Shown: in pieces, positions 7,999 through 17,026 of the stretch
Layout of the letters: every line of letters starts with the position of its first letter
Position numbering within the stretch: position 1 is the first letter of the stretch
From: Acidobacteriota bacterium
Lineage (GTDB): Bacteria > Acidobacteriota > Holophagae > Holophagales > Holophagaceae
Assembly (NCBI GenBank): GCA_016213735.1
Contig: JACQZU010000014.1
Coordinates: 310,001-374,000, forward strand
Direction: 5' to 3'
DNA length: 64,000 nucleotides
Notes under the pieces: model-generated
Seen by the model: only the letters and a program-made list of their open reading frames with translations
Database searches by the model: none
Told to the model about the DNA's origin: nothing
Made by a program: the position numbers and the translations under genes

Positions 7999-9272
7999 GC
8001 GCCGACACCCGAAACCGATCCGGTCTGGCCGGCGCCTTGCGCGACCTGCCCCGCAACGTCTGGAACTCGATCTTCCGAAATCCCGTTCCATCCAACGACG
8101 TCGAGCGCTCCGCCACGACCTTCACCAACTTCTTCCTTCACATCCACCCGGTCAAGGTGCACCCGAACAGCCTCCGCCCCATCTACACCATGGGGCTTGG
8201 ACTGATCTCCTTCTTCCTGTTCCTGATCCTGGTGCTCACCGGGATCGCCCTGATGTTCTACTACGTGCCCGCCACGAGCCAGGCCTACGACCGGATGCTC
8301 GACCTGCGCGGATCCGTGGCCTTCGGCACGATCTTGCGCAACATGCATCGCTGGGCCGCGCACGGCATGGTGGCCGTCGTGTTCCTCCACATGTGCCGCG
8401 TTTTCTTCACCGGCGCCTACAAGAAGCCGCGGGAGTTCAACTGGGTTCTGGGGGTGGTCCTGTTCCTGGTGACCCTGCTGCTGAGCTTCACCGGCTACCT
8501 TCTGCCCTGGGACCAGCTGGCCTTCTGGGCCATCACGGTCGGCGCCGCGATCGCCGGCTACGCCCCGGTGGTGGGCAAGGAAATCCAGTTCCTGCTCATG
8601 GGCGGGAACGCCGTCGGCCAGGAGGCGCTGCTGCGCTTCTACGTGCTTCACGTGGCCGTTCTGCCGGCGGTCATGACCGTGCTGGTCGCCGTTCACTTCT
8701 GGCGGATCCGCAAGGACGGAGGCCTGTCCCGACCCCCCGAGGCCGAAATCAAGCCCGACCTCGAGGTGACCCGGCCCCCGGCGGTGCTGGACCCCAAGCG
8801 CACCTACGGGCTGCAAGGGCTGGTCCGCGGACCGCTCACCAGGGTGGGAGACCTGCCGGACAACGAGCTGTACTCCTGGCCCCACCTGTTCCGCGCCGAA
8901 TTGTTCGTGCTGGTGGTCACCGTGTCGGTGATCCTCCTCCTCTCGCTGGCCTTCAATGCGCCGCTGGAGGAGCCGGTCAACGCCCTGCATCCGCCCAATC
9001 CCGCCAAGGCGCCCTGGTATTTCCTCGGGCTGCAGGAAATGGTCAGCTACTCCGCCTTCTGGGGAGGGATCGGGGTGCCCGGGATCTTCGTGCTGCTGCT
9101 GCTGTTGACGCCGTACCTGGACCGCAACCCCAAGGGCGTCGGCAAGTGGTTCGCCAAGGAACGGCTGCTCGCCAACACGGTCTTCCTCACATTCGTCGTG
9201 GTGAACGTGATTTTCGTCATCATCGGCACCTTCTTCCGCGGGCCCAACTGGGCCTTCGTGACCCCCTGGTGA
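7995..9272 (+). CDS. cytochrome b of the bc complex (b6 and subunit IV fused)
   Basis: The 425-residue protein has eight or nine membrane helices. Haem ligands are H118 and H132 in helix B ([15 protein letters not shown], spacing 14) and H219 and H234 in helix D (spacing 15, [12 protein letters not shown]...[11 protein letters not shown]); spacing 15 and the RFYxLH phrase are b6-like. The C-terminal part matches subunit IV, with [15 protein letters not shown] at the quinol-oxidising site. There PEWY is replaced by APWY, as in several non-proteobacterial bc complexes. It oxidises quinol and contributes to proton translocation. It sits between the Rieske and multihaem cytochrome genes. Confidence 0.95.
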   Translation: MSADTRNRSGLAGALRDLPRNVWNSIFRNPVPSNDVERSATTFTNFFLHIHPVKVHPNSLRPIYTMGLGLISFFLFLILVLTGIALMFYYVPATSQAYDRMLDLRGSVAFGTILRNMHRWAAHGMVAVVFLHMCRVFFTGAYKKPREFNWVLGVVLFLVTLLLSFTGYLLPWDQLAFWAITVGAAIAGYAPVVGKEIQFLLMGGNAVGQEALLRFYVLHVAVLPAVMTVLVAVHFWRIRKDGGLSRPPEAEIKPDLEVTRPPAVLDPKRTYGLQGLVRGPLTRVGDLPDNELYSWPHLFRAELFVLVVTVSVILLLSLAFNAPLEEPVNALHPPNPAKAPWYFLGLQEMVSYSAFWGGIGVPGIFVLLLLLTPYLDRNPKGVGKWFAKERLLANTVFLTFVVVNVIFVIIGTFFRGPNWAFVTPW

Positions 9273-9279
9273 GGCCGGC

Positions 9280-11091
9280 ATGCGACTCGCCCTAGCCATC
9301 GGCACCTTCCTGATCCTGGCCATCCACGGGGTGGTCTTCTACAACCAGTTCTCACACCGCTGGGAGCGCAACCAGGTCGCCTACTTCGACCAGGCCCGCT
9401 CCCTGGCCAAGAGCGAGGCCGAGCGCACCTCCCTGGCGGACCGGAAGCCGCGCATCGAGCAGATCGTGGTCACCAGCTTTGGGGAGACCCGGGTGGACCG
9501 ATGCACCACCTGCCACATTGCCAGCGACGACCCGCGATTCGTGAACCACGCCCAGCCGCTCCGGACCCACCCCTACTCGCCGGCCCTCGGTGACCTGGAG
9601 AAGAACGGCAAGTGGGAGCGGCGGCACAAGTTCTCCGAATTTGGCTGCACCGTCTGCCACGACGGCCAGGGTCGTGGGTTGTCTCCCGAGTACAGCCACG
9701 GCCAGGACCACTACTGGCCGGATCCGCTCCTCGGGTACGCCACCCAGGCCGGCTGGAGGAAGGATTTCCTCCCGATGCTGAAGGGCAAGGCTTACCTCGA
9801 AGCCAATTGCGCCCAGTGCCACACCGAGCCTGGCTTCAGGGGCACCCCCACGGTGGAGCGTGGCCGGCAGTTGTTCTTCGCCACCAACTGCTACGGCTGC
9901 CACAAGATCGAGGGCCTGAGCGACGGCACCATCGGCCCGGACCTTTCCGAAGTAGGACGCATGTGGAAGGTCGACTATCTGTGGGCCCGGATCGCCGATC
10001 CCAAATCGGTGCTGGCCACCTCGATCATGCCGAAATTCAACCTGAAGGAGGATGAGATCCGTGCCCTAGTGGTTTTCCTGAAGAGCCGGAAGGGCAAGAA
10101 CTTCACCGAGACAGAGATTCAGCGCTTCAAGGTCAAGACGGCCGGCGGTGCGGAATTGGTCCAGGCCACGCTCCGGCCGGTGGTCATCAAGCCCGGCGAG
10201 ATGGTCGCCCAGGGGGGCAAGCTCATCGAAGACCGAGCCTGCACCGCCTGCCACAAGCTTGGCGGGAGGGACGGCGGGATCGCTCCCGACCTCAGCTTCC
10301 AGGGCCTCCTGAAGGACGAGTCGTGGATCTTCGCCCACTTCAAGAATCCCCGCTCCACCGTGCCCGACTCGATCATGCCGGCGTTCCGTTTCACCGACGA
10401 CGAATTCAAGGCCATGACCTCCAGCCTTGTGTCCCAGAAGTCCGTCCCGCCCCTGGGATCGCCTGCCGCAACCTACCAAGCGTTGTGCCAGCGCTGCCAC
10501 GGCGAGAAGGGCGACGGGCACGGCCTGATCGCCGAGCACCTGGACCCCTATCCCCGCGACCTCACCAACGCCGGCTTCATGAATTCCAAGCCTTTTGCGC
10601 GGCTGGTGGACTCGATCCGGAATGGGGTGCCTGGGACTTCCATGCCGGCCTGGGGCAGGATCCTCGACGAGGCGAAGGCCAAGGAATTGCTGGACCACAT
10701 CCAGAAGACCTTCGTCAAGGACCCGCGCAAGGAACCCCCCGTACGCCAAGTCGACGACAAGAACGTGGTGGCGATGAGCAAGGAGAGCATGGACCGCGGC
10801 GCCGGGATCTTCGTCGCCCGGTGTGCCGGCTGCCACGGCAAGAAGGCGGATGGCAAGGGTGCAAACGCTCTCGATATCCTGCCGCGGCCGAGAAACCTTC
10901 GAAACGGGTGGTTCGTGAACTACGCCAGCGACCGGCGGCTTGCCGAGTCGATCCTCTACGGCGTGCAGGGAACCGCCATGCCGCCCTGGATCGACTACGG
11001 CCTGAGCCGGAACGACGTCGGCGACCTCATCAACTACATCCGCGGAATCAACCCGAAACCGAAAGGAGACCAGAATGCTGGAGCAAAATAG
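9280..11091 (+). CDS. seven-haem membrane-anchored cytochrome c
   Basis: The 603-residue protein starts with one uncleaved helix ([19 protein letters not shown]) and then carries seven CxxCH haem motifs, at residues 75, 123, 177, 204, 321, 403 and 515. Sections after haems 4 and 5 end in SIMPKF and SIMPAF, and those after haems 6 and 7 in TSMPAW and TAMPPW, giving likely axial methionines for four class I cytochrome c folds; haems 1-3 are closely set, as in multihaem proteins. It occupies the slot of cytochrome c1 after cytochrome b, and its end overlaps ccoN by 17 bp. Because no separate dihaem CcoP is present, it may carry electrons from the Rieske protein to the oxidase. That role is inference. 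Confidence 0.9.
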   Translation: MRLALAIGTFLILAIHGVVFYNQFSHRWERNQVAYFDQARSLAKSEAERTSLADRKPRIEQIVVTSFGETRVDRCTTCHIASDDPRFVNHAQPLRTHPYSPALGDLEKNGKWERRHKFSEFGCTVCHDGQGRGLSPEYSHGQDHYWPDPLLGYATQAGWRKDFLPMLKGKAYLEANCAQCHTEPGFRGTPTVERGRQLFFATNCYGCHKIEGLSDGTIGPDLSEVGRMWKVDYLWARIADPKSVLATSIMPKFNLKEDEIRALVVFLKSRKGKNFTETEIQRFKVKTAGGAELVQATLRPVVIKPGEMVAQGGKLIEDRACTACHKLGGRDGGIAPDLSFQGLLKDESWIFAHFKNPRSTVPDSIMPAFRFTDDEFKAMTSSLVSQKSVPPLGSPAATYQALCQRCHGEKGDGHGLIAEHLDPYPRDLTNAGFMNSKPFARLVDSIRNGVPGTSMPAWGRILDEAKAKELLDHIQKTFVKDPRKEPPVRQVDDKNVVAMSKESMDRGAGIFVARCAGCHGKKADGKGANALDILPRPRNLRNGWFVNYASDRRLAESILYGVQGTAMPPWIDYGLSRNDVGDLINYIRGINPKPKGDQNAGAK

Positions 11092-12466
11092 CCGGGCGGA
11101 GGCATCCGGAACAGGAGCGGCGGTCGTCCACGTGGACGCCACGGCCAAGTGGTTCATCGCCAGTTCGGTGCTCTACTTCTTCATCGTCGGCATCATCGCC
11201 ATCGTCATCGCCGCGAAGTTCGTGTGGCCGGACCTGATGGGAACCACCCCCTGGCTGACCTACGGCCGGCTGCGTCCCCTGCACGTCAACGGAATGCTGT
11301 TCGGGTGGTTGCTCGCGGCCGACATGGGCCTGGCCTTCTACGTCATTCCCAGGCTTTGCGGCGCTCCCCTGTGGAGCGAGAAGCTCGGCGTGGCCACTGC
11401 GGTGCTCTGGAACGTCATCGTCCTCGGTGCGGTGGTGACCCTGCTTGCCGGCCAGAACCAGGGCTGGGAGTACGCTGAGCTCGTGCCTTGGCTGGACGCC
11501 CTGGTGGTGGTGGCCTGGCTCATGTTCGGCGCCAACCTGCTGATGACCATCGCCCAGCGCAAATACGACGCCATGTACGTCTCGATCTGGTACGTCATGG
11601 GCACGGTGGTTTGGACCGCCTTCGTCTACCTCACCGGCAACCTCGCCACCCTGTTCACCACCGGGGTCAACCAGGCCAACCTCAACTGGATGTATGTCCA
11701 CAACGCGGTGGGGCTGATCTTCACCCCGATCGGCCTGGCCATCGCGTACTACTTCATCCCCCGCGCCTCGAACACGCCGTTGTTCAGTCACAAGCTGTCC
11801 ATGGTCGGGTTCTGGTCCTTGGCCTTCGTCTACGTGTGGACCGGTGCCCACCACATGATCCACGGCCCGATCTCCCAGTGGCTGCAGACCATTGCCATTG
11901 CCTTCTCGCTGATGCTGCTGATCCCCGTGTGGGCCGTCGTCTACAACCTCTTCGCCACCATGAAGGGCCAGTGGCACCAGCTGCGGGAGAACGTCCCCCT
12001 GAAGTTCCTCATGTCCGGGGTGGTGTTCTACCTTCTGACCTGCTTCCAGGGGCCCATGCACAGCCTCCGGACGGTCAATGCCATCGTCTCCAAGACGGAC
12101 TGGATTCCAGGCCACGCCCACATGGCGGTGCTGGGCGCATTCAGCTTCTTCGCCATCGCTGGCACCTACCACGCGGTCCCCAAGCTCTGGGGCCGGGCCC
12201 TGCACTCCCAGGCCATGGCCAACTGGAGCTACTGGATGCTGATGATCGGTGGCCTCGGCTTCTTCGTCACCCTCTGGCTGGGCGGCTTCTGGCAGGGCTG
12301 GCAGTGGAACAACGTGGGCATTCCCTTCATCGATACGGTCAAGGCCCTTCAGCCCGTCTGGCTTGTGCGCTTCTTCTCCGGAATCTTCATGTTCGCGGGG
12401 ATCGTCCTGTTCGCCTACAACGTCATGGCTACGGTCGTGGGTTCCAGCTCGGAGGCGGCCGCCTAG
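11075..12466 (+). CDS. ccoN: cbb3-type cytochrome oxidase subunit I
   Basis: The 463-residue protein has twelve membrane helices and all the haem-copper residues: H70 ([14 protein letters not shown], low-spin haem b), CuB ligands H209 (MYVHNAVG) and H259/H260 ([10 protein letters not shown]), and H347/H349 in the GHAHM phrase for the two haems. Y253, one turn before the HH pair, matches the cross-linked tyrosine that cbb3 enzymes carry in helix VII. It is the O2-reducing, proton-pumping core with high oxygen affinity. The start ATG lies 17 bp inside the preceding cytochrome gene, which argues for translational coupling. Confidence 0.96.
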   Translation: MLEQNSRAEASGTGAAVVHVDATAKWFIASSVLYFFIVGIIAIVIAAKFVWPDLMGTTPWLTYGRLRPLHVNGMLFGWLLAADMGLAFYVIPRLCGAPLWSEKLGVATAVLWNVIVLGAVVTLLAGQNQGWEYAELVPWLDALVVVAWLMFGANLLMTIAQRKYDAMYVSIWYVMGTVVWTAFVYLTGNLATLFTTGVNQANLNWMYVHNAVGLIFTPIGLAIAYYFIPRASNTPLFSHKLSMVGFWSLAFVYVWTGAHHMIHGPISQWLQTIAIAFSLMLLIPVWAVVYNLFATMKGQWHQLRENVPLKFLMSGVVFYLLTCFQGPMHSLRTVNAIVSKTDWIPGHAHMAVLGAFSFFAIAGTYHAVPKLWGRALHSQAMANWSYWMLMIGGLGFFVTLWLGGFWQGWQWNNVGIPFIDTVKALQPVWLVRFFSGIFMFAGIVLFAYNVMATVVGSSSEAAA

Positions 12467-12487
12467 GCCGCGGAAAGGAGAAACACC

Positions 12488-13057
12488 ATGTTCAGGAAAG
12501 CTGACACCTCCGCCGCCTGGGCCTTCATCCTCGCCACCCTTCTGTTTTTCATCGGCGGGCTGCTCACCACCGTCGTTCCCCCGATGGTTGACAAGAGCTG
12601 GGCGAAGCCCTTCAAGAACGCCGACCCCGCCAAGGGGATCACCGGGGAACTGAAGCCCCTGGGCTCCCTGGAACAGCAGGGCCGGGCCATCTACCAGCGC
12701 GAAGGATGCTGGTACTGCCACACCCAGCAGGTCCGTACCATCCTTGCTGACACCAAGCGCTACGGCTGGCGCGGGGTCGACGCGCCGGTCTCGACCCCGG
12801 ACGAATTCGTCTTCGACAGTCCGCACATGTTCGGAACCAAGCGAACCGGTCCGGACCTGGCCCGGGTCGGAGGCAAGTACAACGAGCAATGGCATCGAAC
12901 CCATTTCAAGAATCCCCGGGAGCTGGTGCCGGGCTCGATCATGCCGCCCTACCCCTGGATCGCCAACAATCCCGCCGAATTCAAGGCCCTGCTGGCCTAC
13001 ATGCAGTCCCTGGGCCGCGCCAAGGAATGGCGGCCGGCCAACGACTACGAGAAGTAG
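12488..13057 (+). CDS. ccoO: cbb3 oxidase monohaem subunit II
   Basis: The 189-residue protein has an N-terminal membrane anchor (AWAFILATLLFFIGGLLTTVVPPM) and a single haem c site CWYCH at residues 74-78, followed by TQQVR. An axial methionine is likely in PGSIMPPYPW near residue 155. CcoO takes electrons from the dihaem subunit and hands them to the low-spin haem of CcoN. It is a little shorter than the roughly 200-240 residues usual for the family, but both domains are complete. AAGGAG precedes the ATG. The gene is 21 bp after ccoN. Confidence 0.94.
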   Translation: MFRKADTSAAWAFILATLLFFIGGLLTTVVPPMVDKSWAKPFKNADPAKGITGELKPLGSLEQQGRAIYQREGCWYCHTQQVRTILADTKRYGWRGVDAPVSTPDEFVFDSPHMFGTKRTGPDLARVGGKYNEQWHRTHFKNPRELVPGSIMPPYPWIANNPAEFKALLAYMQSLGRAKEWRPANDYEK

Positions 13058-13061
13058 CCCG

Positions 13062-13241
13062 ATGCAGCACGACTACACCTACCCGAGCGTCTACCTGGCG
13101 TACCTCTTCTTCTTCCTTTCCTGCGCCGTCACCCTCTATTTCTTCCTGCGCAGCAGGCGCGACGGCTACTGGGGCAACCACAGCGAGGACGTCAAGTACC
13201 GCATGTTCGATGACGACGAAACGCAACGGAGGGAACCATGA
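13062..13241 (+). CDS. CcoQ-like small membrane protein
   Basis: The 59-residue protein has one central membrane helix (VYLAYLFFFLSCAVTLYFFLRS) and a charged cytoplasmic tail, RRDGYWGNHSEDVKYRMFDDDE. Its place right after ccoO and its size suit CcoQ/FixQ, the helix that stabilises the cbb3 complex. The tail phrase EDVKYRMFDDDE also resembles the tail of the CcoS-like protein of this operon (EDAKYQVFW), so it could instead be a second CcoS-type protein. It starts 4 bp after the ccoO stop and overlaps the next gene by 4 bp (ATGA). Confidence 0.65.
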   Translation: MQHDYTYPSVYLAYLFFFLSCAVTLYFFLRSRRDGYWGNHSEDVKYRMFDDDETQRREP

Positions 13242-13555
13242 GCGATCCCAAAAACGATCACCAGGGAAACGAAGAGTTGAAGGAGTACGCCGGTGGGTGG
13301 CTGACCGAACGGAAGGGAACCGACATCCCCGGCTTCCTGAAGCTGGCATTCCCCGTCATCGGGCTGGGCTGCGTGGCCTACCTGATCCTCCAGATGTACG
13401 GGGACACCGGTCACGACACCAGGGGGGCCCTCGTGCAGAGGTTCAACGAGGTCTCCCAGACCAGCCCCGGTCTCATGTACTTCGTGGCGGCCCTGGGCCT
13501 CGTCTACGTCGTGGCCGTGGCGGTGTTCGCGGTCCGCGCCTTCCACGAGGACTGA
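13238..13555 (+). CDS. two-helix membrane protein in the cbb3 operon, possible haem-less CcoP anchor
   Basis: The 105-residue protein has two predicted membrane helices (LKLAFPVIGLGCVAYLILQMY and GLMYFVAALGLVYVVAVAVFAV) and no CxxCH motif. Its N-terminal section EYAGGWLTERKGTDIPGFLKLAFPVIGL, just before the first helix, is reminiscent of the amphipathic lead-in of the CcoP N-terminal domain, and it occupies the position of ccoP. I infer a CcoP-like anchor that has lost, or never had, its haem domains. A CcoH-type assembly helper or a lineage-specific subunit is equally possible. It is coupled to the upstream gene by a 4-bp overlap. Confidence 0.6.
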   Translation: MSDPKNDHQGNEELKEYAGGWLTERKGTDIPGFLKLAFPVIGLGCVAYLILQMYGDTGHDTRGALVQRFNEVSQTSPGLMYFVAALGLVYVVAVAVFAVRAFHED

Positions 13556-13559
13556 AACC

Positions 13560-15497
13560 GTGGACCGACCTAGCTGGCAGCTCCGGGTACCCGACGAGGC
13601 CCAGTACTGGGTCGAGATGGTCAAGTGCCAGCACGCCTGTCCGGTCCACACGGACGCGTGCGGGTATGTGACGGCGATCGCCGAGGGCCGCTACGAGGAG
13701 GCCTACCGCATCGCCCGCGCCACCAATCCCTTCGCTTCCATCTGCGGACGGGTGTGCGGCGCGCCCTGCGAGGCCAACTGCCGACGCGGTTCCTTGGACG
13801 AGCCGGTGGCGATCCGCGCACTCAAGCGGTTCGTCACCGACCAATACGGGCCGGAGACCGGGGATTACGCCAGCTACGCGGCCGGTTGTGACCAGCGGAT
13901 GCTTCCGCAGAACCGAGGCGATTTCGAGCGCATCGCCGTGGTGGGGGCGGGAGTCAGCGGGCTCACGGTGGCCCACGACCTGGTCCAGCTCGGCTACAAG
14001 GTCACGGTGTTCGAGGCCAATTCTGAACCGGGCGGCATGCTCACCGTCGGGGTCCCGGTCTTCCGTCTGCCCCGCGACCTGGTCCGCCACGAGATCCAGG
14101 CGATCCTGGCCCTGGGCGTGGAGTTGAAGTGCGGGATGAAACTGGGCCGCGACTTCACCATCGCGGACCTGCGCGCACAGGGATTCAAGGCGATCTTCCT
14201 TGGCGTCGGCCTGCCGAACGGTCGGAAGCTCAGCCTGCCAGGCGGTGACGCCGAGGGCGTTTTCGACGGCATGGAATTCCTCAAGGCCTTCAACGAGGGC
14301 GTCCCCTTGCCCATGGGTCGCCGGGTGGTGGTGGTTGGCGGCGGCAACGTGGCCTACGACGTCGCCCGTTCCGCGATTCGTCCCTTCGAGGCGATGGGAC
14401 GGGACGCCGCCCTCGAGGAGATGGGCCACGGGGAGAAGGTGGCCTACGACGTGGCCCGGTCGGCCCTGCGGCTGAGCGCCGACAAGGAAGTGCACGTCGT
14501 CTGCCTTGAATCGCTGGAGGAAATGCCGGCCGACAAGGTCGAAATCCACGAAGGCGAGGAGGAGGGCATTCACCTCCACAACCGGGTTGGCCCGAAGGAG
14601 ATCGTGGTCGAGGGCGGCAAGGTGCGGGCCCTGCGCACGGTGAAGTGCCTGTCCGTCTTCAACCCCGAGGGGCGGTTCGAGCCGAAGTTCGACGAGGCCG
14701 CCTTGGAGGACATCCAGGCCGACACCGTGGTCTTCGCCATCGGTCAGGCCTCCGACCTCAGCTTCCTGAAACCCGGCGACGGGGTGGAGACCGAGCGGGG
14801 CCTGATCAAGGTCGACCGCGAGACCTATCAGACCACCGCCGCGGACGTTTTTGCTTGCGGCGACATTGCCCACGGCCCCCGGCTGTTCATTGACGCCATC
14901 GCCTCGGCCCATGTCGCGGCCCGCTCCATGCACGACTTCCTCCGCGGCACCCGCACCGACATCGCCGTCCGCAAACGCTGGCTGCCGGCGGAATACGCCA
15001 TGGCCGAAGGATGGCACCGGATGGAGCGGGTCAATGCGCCGGTGCTGGAAAGCCAGCAGCGCGCCGCCACCATGGAGATCGTCGAACTTCCGTTCCCGGA
15101 GGCCGACGCCCGCCGGCAGGGTTCGCGCTGCCTGCGCTGCAACGTCAATACCGTTTTCGATACCAGCAACTGCATCGCCTGCAACGGCTGCGTGGACGTC
15201 TGCCCCGAGAACCTGATCAAACTGGTGGGCCTCAGCCGCCTGCCGGACGAAGAGGCCTGGCAGCGGCTGCAGCAGGCCGGGGCCGACCTGCCTCTGGAGG
15301 CCTACCGGAGACTGTCCGAGGCCGAGAAGGACGAAATCGGCGGGGTGATGTTGAAGGACGAGAGCACCTGCATCCGGTGCGCCATGTGCGCGACCCGCTG
15401 CCCCACCCATGCGATCCTGATGAAGCGCTTTGAGCATCACCTGGAGTGCGTCACGGTGCCCTCGCCCAACCCTCGGATCCAGTACGCGCCAGGGTGA
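13560..15497 (+). CDS. Fe-S flavoprotein oxidoreductase (GltD-like) with ferredoxin domain
   Basis: The 645-residue protein starts at GTG, 4 bp after the upstream stop. Residues 20-90 form the GltD-type N-terminal Fe-S domain (CQHACPVHTDACGYV ... CGRVCGAPCEANC). An FAD Rossmann fold follows (VVGAGVSGLTVAHDL) and then a pyridine-nucleotide fold (VVVVGGGNVAYDVARSA). The C-terminal ~120 residues add a bacterial ferredoxin domain with CIACNGCVDVC...CP-type and CIRCAMCATRCP motifs for two [4Fe-4S] clusters. The phrase VAYDVARSA appears twice, 30 residues apart. Such proteins shuttle electrons between NAD(P)H and ferredoxin-like partners. Its place inside a cbb3 operon suggests a link to respiration or to CcoG chemistry. 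The substrate is unknown. Confidence 0.85.
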   Translation: MDRPSWQLRVPDEAQYWVEMVKCQHACPVHTDACGYVTAIAEGRYEEAYRIARATNPFASICGRVCGAPCEANCRRGSLDEPVAIRALKRFVTDQYGPETGDYASYAAGCDQRMLPQNRGDFERIAVVGAGVSGLTVAHDLVQLGYKVTVFEANSEPGGMLTVGVPVFRLPRDLVRHEIQAILALGVELKCGMKLGRDFTIADLRAQGFKAIFLGVGLPNGRKLSLPGGDAEGVFDGMEFLKAFNEGVPLPMGRRVVVVGGGNVAYDVARSAIRPFEAMGRDAALEEMGHGEKVAYDVARSALRLSADKEVHVVCLESLEEMPADKVEIHEGEEEGIHLHNRVGPKEIVVEGGKVRALRTVKCLSVFNPEGRFEPKFDEAALEDIQADTVVFAIGQASDLSFLKPGDGVETERGLIKVDRETYQTTAADVFACGDIAHGPRLFIDAIASAHVAARSMHDFLRGTRTDIAVRKRWLPAEYAMAEGWHRMERVNAPVLESQQRAATMEIVELPFPEADARRQGSRCLRCNVNTVFDTSNCIACNGCVDVCPENLIKLVGLSRLPDEEAWQRLQQAGADLPLEAYRRLSEAEKDEIGGVMLKDESTCIRCAMCATRCPTHAILMKRFEHHLECVTVPSPNPRIQYAPG

Positions 15498-15506
15498 TCC
15501 GCTAGA

Positions 15507-16868
15507 ATGACCCCCATGCAGGAATCCGACCATGCCGCGGAGGCCGCCCCTGCGCGGTCCAGGCCGCCGCGCAGGCCCGCCCTGCCACCGGTCGACAAAC
15601 ACTTTCGCCCCCTGCGGAAACGCGTCCACCTGGCCTGCTTCCTGGGATTCGTGATCCTTCCCTTCACCAACCTGATGAGGGTGGACATCCCGAGGCAGCG
15701 CTTCTTCTTCGCAGGCTTCGAACTGTGGATCAACGAGTTCGGGATCCTGTTCTTCGCCACCATGCTCCTGATGTTCCTGGTGGCCGCCATGGCCATTGTT
15801 TACGGCCGCATCTACTGCAGCTACGCCTGCCCGCAGATGATCTTCAGCGAGGCCAGCCAGGCGGTCGAGCGGTGGGTCCGCGGCCGGTTGAGAAAGCTGT
15901 TCCCCAAATGGCCGGGCGGAAGCCGCGAAACCGCGGCCAAGGTCGTCTTCTACGCGATCCTCCTCCTTGCCTCGGTGTTCCTGGCCTTCGTCTTCACGGC
16001 CTACTTCGTCGACCCGAAGGACCTGGCCAGCCGACTCCTGCGCCTGGATGTGGTGTCCGCGGGTGGAATCACCGGCGCTTCCGTGACCCTGCTCACCTTC
16101 CTCGATTTCGCCTTCGTGCGCCAGAAGTTCTGCACCACGGTCTGCCCCTACGGCTACATCCAGGGCATGCTGCAGGATCCCCATACCCTGCTGGTGGTTT
16201 ACCAGGACCCGGACCAGGCCTGCATCGAGTGCAAGAAATGTGTGACCGTCTGCGAGATGGGCATCGACATCCGCAAGGGCCCGTACCAGATCGAGTGCGT
16301 CCACTGCGGAGACTGCATCGACGCCTGCGAGGACGTCCTGCGCAAGGTGGGCCACGAGGGACTGATCCGATATGCCTACGGCGAGCACGGCGGCCAGGCG
16401 TCGAAGGCCCGCGAACCGCTGCTCCAACGGCTCGGCTTCCGCGACGGCAAGCGGTTCGCGATCCTGCTTGTGCTGCTGTTCTATGTGTCCGGCCTCGGGG
16501 CCGCCCTATCGATGCGCCGCCCGGTGCTGGTGCAGATCGCCCCGGACCGCAGCGTGCTGTTCGAAAACCTGCCCGACGGGAGGATCGGCAACCGCATCCG
16601 TATCAAGCTGGCCAATCGGTCGTCCAAGCCAGTGACCGTGAGGCTTTGGACGGAAGGCCTGCCCGGAGCCGAACTGGACCTGCCCGCCAACCCCGTGTCC
16701 CTGGATCCAGGCGCGGTGTTCGACCGGACCGTGCTCCTCAAGGTGCGCCCCTGGAGCGGCGCCGAGGAGGTGAACCCGCTGAGGATTCTCGCCCAGACCT
16801 CCAGTCAAGCCCAGCCCGAGGTCGAGGCCCTGAACTTCATCCTGCCCGCCAAGGGGAGCTCGCCATGA
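15507..16868 (+). CDS. ccoG: cbb3 oxidase accessory Fe-S protein CcoG
   Basis: The 453-residue membrane protein has the NapH-like polyferredoxin layout of CcoG/RdxA/FixG: RPLRKRVHLACFLGFVILPF at the first helix, then YGRIYCSYACPQMIF, FCTTVCPYGYIQGML, and the ferredoxin motifs CIECKKCVTVCEMGIDIRKG and CVHCGDCIDAC. A C-terminal beta domain with the IgG-like FixG fold follows (about residues 340-450). CcoG reduces copper for cbb3 assembly in the well-studied systems. A second in-frame ATG lies at 15516. It overlaps the following small gene by 4 bp. Confidence 0.95.
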   Translation: MTPMQESDHAAEAAPARSRPPRRPALPPVDKHFRPLRKRVHLACFLGFVILPFTNLMRVDIPRQRFFFAGFELWINEFGILFFATMLLMFLVAAMAIVYGRIYCSYACPQMIFSEASQAVERWVRGRLRKLFPKWPGGSRETAAKVVFYAILLLASVFLAFVFTAYFVDPKDLASRLLRLDVVSAGGITGASVTLLTFLDFAFVRQKFCTTVCPYGYIQGMLQDPHTLLVVYQDPDQACIECKKCVTVCEMGIDIRKGPYQIECVHCGDCIDACEDVLRKVGHEGLIRYAYGEHGGQASKAREPLLQRLGFRDGKRFAILLVLLFYVSGLGAALSMRRPVLVQIAPDRSVLFENLPDGRIGNRIRIKLANRSSKPVTVRLWTEGLPGAELDLPANPVSLDPGAVFDRTVLLKVRPWSGAEEVNPLRILAQTSSQAQPEVEALNFILPAKGSSP

Positions 16869-17026
16869 CTGAAAAACCGAGGGGAGGCATGGTCTTCCAG
16901 CTGTTCTTCCTGGCCGTGGGGCTGCTTTTCGTAGGCATCCTGGTGTTCGTCTATCTTGGCGCCCGCAAGGCCAATCCTGAACTGCTGGACGAGAAGGGCC
17001 GGAGGATCCAGGCGCATCGTCCATGA
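16865..17026 (+). CDS. 53-residue membrane protein between ccoG and ccoI
   Basis: This is a tiny protein with one strong helix (GMVFQLFFLAVGLLFVGILVFVYLG) and a charged C-terminus (KANPELLDEKGRRIQAHRP). It overlaps ccoG and ccoI by 4 bp each (ATGA), so it is almost certainly translated. In proteobacteria this position is held by ccoH/fixH, a roughly 150-residue assembly factor with one helix, and this may be a minimal functional replacement. No motif supports that beyond position and topology. Confidence 0.7.
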   Translation: MTEKPRGGMVFQLFFLAVGLLFVGILVFVYLGARKANPELLDEKGRRIQAHRP

